Part shown: piece by piece, positions 58,986 through 64,000 of the stretch
Position numbering within the stretch: the first letter of the stretch is position 1
How the letters are laid out: each line of letters opens with the position of its first letter
NCBI GenBank assembly: GCA_949825065.1
Contig: OX463852.1
Span: 14,980,127 to 15,044,126 of the forward strand
DNA: 64,000 nt
Source of the DNA: Odontocerum albicorne
Lineage: Eukaryota > Arthropoda > Insecta > Trichoptera > Odontoceridae
Direction: 5' to 3'
Notes under the pieces: generated by a model
The model's database searches: none
Told to the model about the DNA's origin: nothing
What the model saw: the letters and a program-made list of their open reading frames with translations, nothing else
Made by a program: the position numbers and the translations under genes

Positions 58986-59585
58986 ATATTATGACCCAGT
59001 TAAGGGACAAGAATCTCGCTAAAGATGTATCAAAAATAATATAATATATATACTCGTATTTAAAGTTGAACTATTATATAAACATAGCGATACGAAAAAG
59101 TGAGAACTGAAGACGTCATTTTTAAAAGTTGGCGTAATTTTATGGTTGATCAGACGATTTGCTTCGTTGGCCAGATCATTTATTTTTTTACTGAGACAGA
59201 AAACGCCATACTTCCTAAATCTATACACCTTCACGTATACATGTATGATATATTTGACTTTTATATTTCATCTAATATAATATTCACATAGAGTGATTCG
59301 TGCTGATGCAGAGAAAAACATTTGTGAGTTATGAATATTTCTATCGCTCACGTCATTGACTTTGTATCCAGAAAAATACGATTTGCTTTTACTTAAAGTT
59401 TTATCAGATCGTCATTTGATTACTGAATAAATTTTTATGTAAAATACTTCGTGGATTTACAGATTGTTCATATCTTTTGAAACGGACAATCTTTCATATT
59501 CCAATAAGAATAACGCGACAATCGACTTTATTTTGTTTTCCGGTATAAAGAAATTCGTTTGCCCAGAACTCTCTAATATCACGAG
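58986..59585. other. AT-rich intergenic DNA
   Basis: Overlapping 60-70-codon frames on both strands at 59019-59291 have no recognisable family. Nothing else seen. Confidence 0.4.
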
Positions 59586-59586
59586 C

Positions 59587-59631
59587 TTGTAGGAATCACA
59601 GTGAAGAATATTTTCACTGTGATTCCTACAA
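59587..59631. repeat. Perfect hairpin, 19-bp arms
   Basis: TTGTAGGAATCACAGTGAA and TTCACTGTGATTCCTACAA are exact complements around a 7-nt GAATATT loop. It could be a foldback relic or a structured RNA. The stem is short for a typical miRNA precursor. Confidence 0.85.
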
Positions 59632-60555
59632 AATTTCCCTCATCGATGTTTTCTACATAAATTTGATAACATTCTGGAAAATTCTTTTCAATCAATTTTT
59701 GTGATCAAATTCTATTTATTTTTTTAAATTACTTTTGATTTGAAATAGTTTATTTTTGTTTCGTCGTTATTGCTTTTCAGCCCTCAATGCGATATTTCTA
59801 CTAATTTGAAACATATTAAGAACATTTGCTGTCTATTATCTTCCCTATTTCTCTCATTTGTTATCAATTTCTTCTATGCCTAATATGCCAATTACTATAC
59901 AGTATGACTTGAGTTTATTTTATGTATATTATTTTTGTTTTGTTTCCATTTTATTGCTTATTTATTTCTTATAATAATTTGAAACTTTAATACTCGTATT
60001 GGTTTATATTTTAATATTATACATTTTAATGACACATGATATGAAAAGAGAAAAAAACGAAAAGAGATACAAAAACTAAAGGCAATTTTTGTGTATCGCT
60101 GTTTATGGTTAAAGGCTAACATAAATATATTTATGGCAATATGGCATCTCAGTTTGTATTTGAAACAATGGATACGTACAAATACAAGACAGTATAATAA
60201 AACCATTACCACAAATACAAGAATAATGCAATAAACTCATTCATTAAAATTATGTTTCCATTGGGTCAGTGAACCACCCAGTTAATTCTTAGATTTTTCT
60301 ATAAATATGATAAACTAAAACCTTTACCAGTAGAGTCGCGGGATAGAAAGTTGAAAAATGTAAAGAGATAATTATGGACAATTAGAAGAAAAAATATATA
60401 ATATATTTAGTATAATATTCAAATAATTAATATTTCAAATAGATCATTTCACCCATTAATACATATGATATTTTACTTGAATATGTAATATGTTATGAAG
60501 TGAAAAGAAGAACTGGAATGGAAAAAATGCAATGTCAAACCTGTAAAATATATGG
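59632..60555. other. AT-rich intergenic DNA
   Basis: No feature recognised. Confidence 0.4.
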
Positions 60556-60559
60556 AAGA

Positions 60560-61045
60560 GCAGGACTATCATCATCACGACGAAAATACGCCTAGTAAAG
60601 TCTCTCGTCTTAGCAAAACTCATCTATGGCGCGGAGACTTGGATTCTGAAAGCAATCGAGATACGTAGAATAGATGCATTTGAAAAGTGGTACTGGAGAT
60701 GTTACAAATTCCACGAACAGCGAGGCGAACTAACGCCTCAGTTTTCGAAAAACAGAGAATCACCGACATATTGTCGACATTATGCTTTAGACGATTCCTC
60801 CGATTATTAGAGCACATTACTCGTAGCTAAGAAGACATTTTGGAAAGGTTTGTGATTATGAGATGCGTGGAAAGACGACACATAAGAGGAAGAATCCCAA
60901 TGTGTTAGGCTGACCAAGTGAGAGATGCAACTGGACTACCCCTAATAACTGCCGTTCGATCCGCGAAGTGCAGGTATGGATGGAGAGGAGTCGTCAGAGG
61001 CTATCACGGGAGTCACGATGCTCAGTCATGAGCTACACGACAGGA
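60560..61045 (+). pseudogene. RTE/CRE-like LINE ORF2 C-terminal remnant
   Basis: The frame reads RLVKSLVLAKLIYGAETWIL then KAIEIRRIDAFEKWYWRCYK, a well-known C-terminal pattern of insect LINE proteins (LYGxETWxxxxxxxRRIDAFExWxWRR). Later traces include a Lys/Arg-rich AWKDDT region and a terminus around CATGAGCTACACGACAGG. Stops and indels are frequent. Confidence 0.7.
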
Positions 61046-61593
61046 TGGATGTACCCCTTTAGTCGGTCAAATGCACATATTGACAATTGATATTCGATAC
61101 AGGTAGAATTATTAAATCGGGCAACTGTATTCAAGAATTGAAGGTAACTTTTGATGCCAGATGCAGTAGATATATTTTATTTATTTCAGGATCTTGACTG
61201 TATAGTACGATTTATAAGTAAAGTGTTATATTTGACAGGGAACCAATCATAAATTCCACATGATAATTTGAAACATGAACTATCGGTGAAACATAAAGAA
61301 AACAAAAAAAATCAAGCCATGTCATAATGCACAGCATGTGACATATTTTGTGAGGAAGTTGGGGAGGAGGGTAGGAAAACGGATATAGGTTTCAAATAAG
61401 TCATAGTACCGCACTACGGAGTTCAGGGTGGAGAGAAAAAGTAAAAAAAAAACATGCATAACAAAAAACTGGAAAATAAATAAATTTATTACAATTGGTT
61501 TAAAAAAATCTCCAGATTGATATCCAATTTGTGTGAAAAACCTTGATGTGGTTAAAACTTGTTACGTTGTTTATAGTTAAGTCATTAGCACTG

Positions 61594-61702
61594 GAGGTTT
61601 AAAGACATTGTAATTCGTTGATTCCACTTCATGTAACGGTATAACCCTACCGGTTACACTTTATATGAAGTGGAATAAACAATGTTTGACTAAACAAATT
61701 AC
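61594..61702. mobile_element. Shorter relative of the 10 kb hairpin element
   Basis: Outer arms ATTCCACTTCAT (61621-61632) and ATGAAGTGGAAT (61665-61676) enclose GTAACGGTATAACCCTACCG. The flanks GAGGTTTAAAGACATTG and CTAAACAAATTACAA match those at 9.87-10.08 kb. The inner stem with the ATCATCAGGGG word is missing. Confidence 0.75.
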
Positions 61703-62299
61703 AATAAAACTTAATACTTCTGCAGACTCGTAGTATTAAAAAGTTCTGGATATTGTACAAAGTTCCATATGTCGGGAACCAATATTAAATTAAATATACT
61801 TGTCACTTGTTAAATTGTTCAGGTATTTATATTATAGAACTCTTTTTTTCACAGTGATTTGACACTCAAATCTGGAAAAAATCTGCACGATACCTTAAAT
61901 TACATTCAAAGCTCTGTTTCGCTTTACAGTTTACAATGTTTTTTTTTAAGCGAAACAGATTTACTTTCATTTAAGTTATCATTTAAAAGTCAAATCTTTA
62001 TGTATTATATGACTAAAAAATAATCATGCAAGAACAAATTTAGTCCTAAAAACATCTATGGTCTCCCGTTTAAGTATTGGAGGAAGAACGGCTCGTCCCA
62101 GAGGTTTTACAACACAAAGATAATTTGTTCTGGTAGTGTTAGTTATGGATCTAACATAATGTCGTTCCAATCTGAAGATGTAAATAGTAAAAAAATCTGG
62201 TTTATTTTGTAAACAGATATTCTTTTGAGTACATTACATTGATTATACGAGTACTTAACTAAATCTAGACTGCATGCGCTGAAAATATCACATGGGCAG

Positions 62300-62660
62300 A
62301 CGATGTATGACGGAATATGGAATTAAATTAGTAGGTATGAATGTGAAATTAAGAATGAAAGATATCGAATAAGATGAAAAAGAGAACTTTGAATTGATTA
62401 AGGCATGTAGAACGAATGCATGAAAAAAGACTAACAAAACAAATATGATCAAAGGCGTTATAGAAAAAAACTTAATGTCAAGTTAATGATATTTTCAAAA
62501 AATGAAACATAAAAAGTCTAAGAAATCACAAGAGTTGTGTGAGAAGATGTATGGATGTTGAAAAGGCGGAGAATATGTGTTGATGTATGCTTTTTAAAAT
62601 TCTGTTAACTCGGCCTACTCCAATGGGTAACTGCGTGATGGTGTATGTGTATGTATGTAC
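62300..62660 (+). mobile_element. LINE-G copy
   Basis: GGCATGTAGAACGAATGCAT, GACTAACAAAACAAATATGA, CACAAGAGTTGTGTGAGAAG, ATGGATGTTGAAAAGGCGG, and the terminus GGGTAACTGCGTGATGGTGT followed by a TATG-type microsatellite. Frames are broken. Confidence 0.7.
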
Positions 62661-62908
62661 GCAATCTAGATCTGTGAAATTTCTTTTGAAGATTACACAT
62701 AAAAAATCACACTTTGACGTGAACCAATAAAAAAATACAATTTATCAAGAATTACATAAAATATAAGAAAAACTCTAGAGGAGAAAGATAAAAAAAAATT
62801 CAAAACATTTAAGAGTAACTAAAATATGTCGTTCGCCATCAAGTCAAACAATGTGTAGCGAAACATTAAGTTAATCCTTTTTATATGCAGCAATTGAAAT
62901 CCCAAATA

Positions 62909-63166
62909 AATCCCCATAGACTGAGGTGGGCCTGACATCTTCAGAGGATGGGCGAGGGCGAGATCCCAAGGCGAATCATGGATGGTGCGCCCGGGGGGCG
63001 GAGAACAGTGTGAAGACCGAAACTCCGATGGCTGGATGGAGTGGTGAGGGATGCAAACAACATCGGTATCCGGAACTGGCGTAACGCTGCACAGGACCGT
63101 CAGTCATGGGGGCAAGCTCTGCGGGAGGCCAAGACCCGACCTGGGTTATAGAGCCATGGATGGATG
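62909..63166 (+). mobile_element. 5'-truncated LINE insertion with target-site duplication
   Basis: A G+C-rich insert with the frame IPRRIMDGAPGGRR, then LRWLDGVVRDANNIGIRNWR and REAKTRPGL, the last 80 or so residues of an insect LINE ORF2. It ends in an ATGG repeat. The 13-bp word GAAATCCCAAATA occurs immediately before (62896-62908) and after (63167-63179). One stop interrupts the frame (GGAGAACAGTGTGA). Confidence 0.88.
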
Positions 63167-63414
63167 GAAATCCCAAATATGATATGTCCAACTCAACGCA
63201 TTTCTTAATTAACGCAGAACAACTTCTATTGATAAATTAATGAATTAAATAATTTAGATTCGCCATTCGTACATTGAATAGCTCGTTCAATCTAGTAGAG
63301 CGAATGGGGCAACGGAAACGTTTTCTCTCAAATACAATCGAGGAATGTAAAACAACATAGACAAAGCGGCAATGTTTTCATTTTTTACAACTTCGATCAT
63401 ATTTCCAAGTTTAT

Positions 63415-63560
63415 GGACGCATGATGACCAAGTAGAATGCTTTCTCATACCGCAGCTGCTAATAAGGATTGAGGCTAGTTACATAATAATCAATGTCCAA
63501 TGCATTCTGGCGCTGTCCATATCCAGTGAGGCTATGCAGCGCAAGTGCTGTTAGGTAGCC
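63415..63560. repeat. Dispersed repeat, pairs with 58.8 kb
   Basis: CATGATGACCAAGTAGAATG, AAGGATTGAGGCTAGTTACA and AATAATCAATGTCCAATGC align with 58840-58985. Type unknown; possibly a transposon with a decayed minus-strand frame. Confidence 0.6.
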
Positions 63561-63849
63561 TTTGTCTATGTTTGCAGCAATCACGCCCGTCTGCACTGAC
63601 TATTATTGCCCTGCCTTGCAAATATCGGATTGCAAATCTCATAGACGGCGGTACAATGCATTTAGGACAGCAGTTTCAAAGGTTTTGAAGAAAATGAGAA
63701 ACTATTAATATTTTAAATATATAAGGTAGAAGTTTCAATACTACTACTCTTTAAACATCAAAAATACTTGCACACGTATATTGTGTATGAGTATTATTAC
63801 CACAAATGTGCTGTTTTTGTAAAATCAAATATTTTTTCCGAGTTTTCAA

Positions 63850-63913
63850 CGGAAATTGAACCCGACCCCCGGTCTGAAGTCAAGCGTTTTACAAATTAAG
63901 TCACGGAGAGTGA
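63850..63913 (-). mobile_element. SINE head
   Basis: On the minus strand: CTCCGTGACTTAATTTGTAA (A-box side), AACGCTTGACTTCAGACC and GGGTTCAATTTCC (B box). Same head family as at 36.96 kb. Confidence 0.65.
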
Positions 63914-63987
63914 CAGTGTTTTATTTAAGATTTTGTTTTATAGCGTTAATAAAAAAATGTTAAAATAGTGAGATTTTTTATGTCAAA

Positions 63988-64000
63988 GGGACTTGAACCC
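63988..64000 (-). mobile_element. B-box word cut by the window edge
   Basis: The minus strand reads GGGTTCAAGTCCC, a consensus RNA polymerase III B box. It could belong to a SINE or a tRNA gene outside the window. Confidence 0.4.

Overview
This window is animal nuclear DNA, almost certainly from an insect. It is strongly AT-rich, has one single-copy protein gene (an RR-1 chitin-binding cuticle protein at 52.8-53.6 kb, with a TATA box and initiator), and is otherwise a dense layering of transposable elements and repeats. A hemipteran source is plausible from the repeat content, but that is a weak inference.

Layout. 0-5 kb: AT-rich DNA with three tandem arrays (101 bp x2, 42 bp x4, a diverged 150-185 bp array). 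5.1-9.5 kb: a nearly complete Jockey-type non-LTR retrotransposon, with ORF1 intact and ORF2 broken by one frameshift and one stop. 9.9-10.1 kb: a 90-bp-arm hairpin element. 11-17 kb: LINE 3' fragments, a CpG-rich block and a 101 bp x4 array. 17.9-22.3 kb: two decayed LINE coding regions. 24-36 kb: a patchwork of SINEs, one recurrent LINE tail family (called LINE-G here), direct duplications, an RTE-like tail and a 200-N assembly gap. 38.8-43 kb: an inverted-repeat element, an internally deleted mariner and a DD41D-type mariner remnant. 43-51 kb: nested LINE tails, a roughly 64 bp x8 array and more SINEs. 52.8-53.6 kb: the cuticle gene. 56.9-57.8 kb: a second internally deleted mariner with good terminal repeats. 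60.5-63.2 kb: two RTE-like LINE tails, one flanked by a perfect 13-bp target-site duplication.

How the parts relate. The tRNA-headed SINEs and one LINE (called LINE-X here) share a 3' tail, which suggests the SINEs are mobilised by that LINE. Two DD41D-type remnants share the same internal deletion junction, so they look like copies of one non-autonomous subfamily. Two different mariners have each lost catalytic core but kept their ends. An octamer, TACTCGTA, is clearly over-represented across the window.

I found no new biochemical system. The strongest leads are the SINE/LINE tail sharing, the hairpin family, the octamer, the deletion-derived mariner subfamily and the CpG/ETS-rich block. 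Family names LINE-G, LINE-X and so on are local labels, not database names. All similarity statements come from reading by eye and carry no alignment scores.
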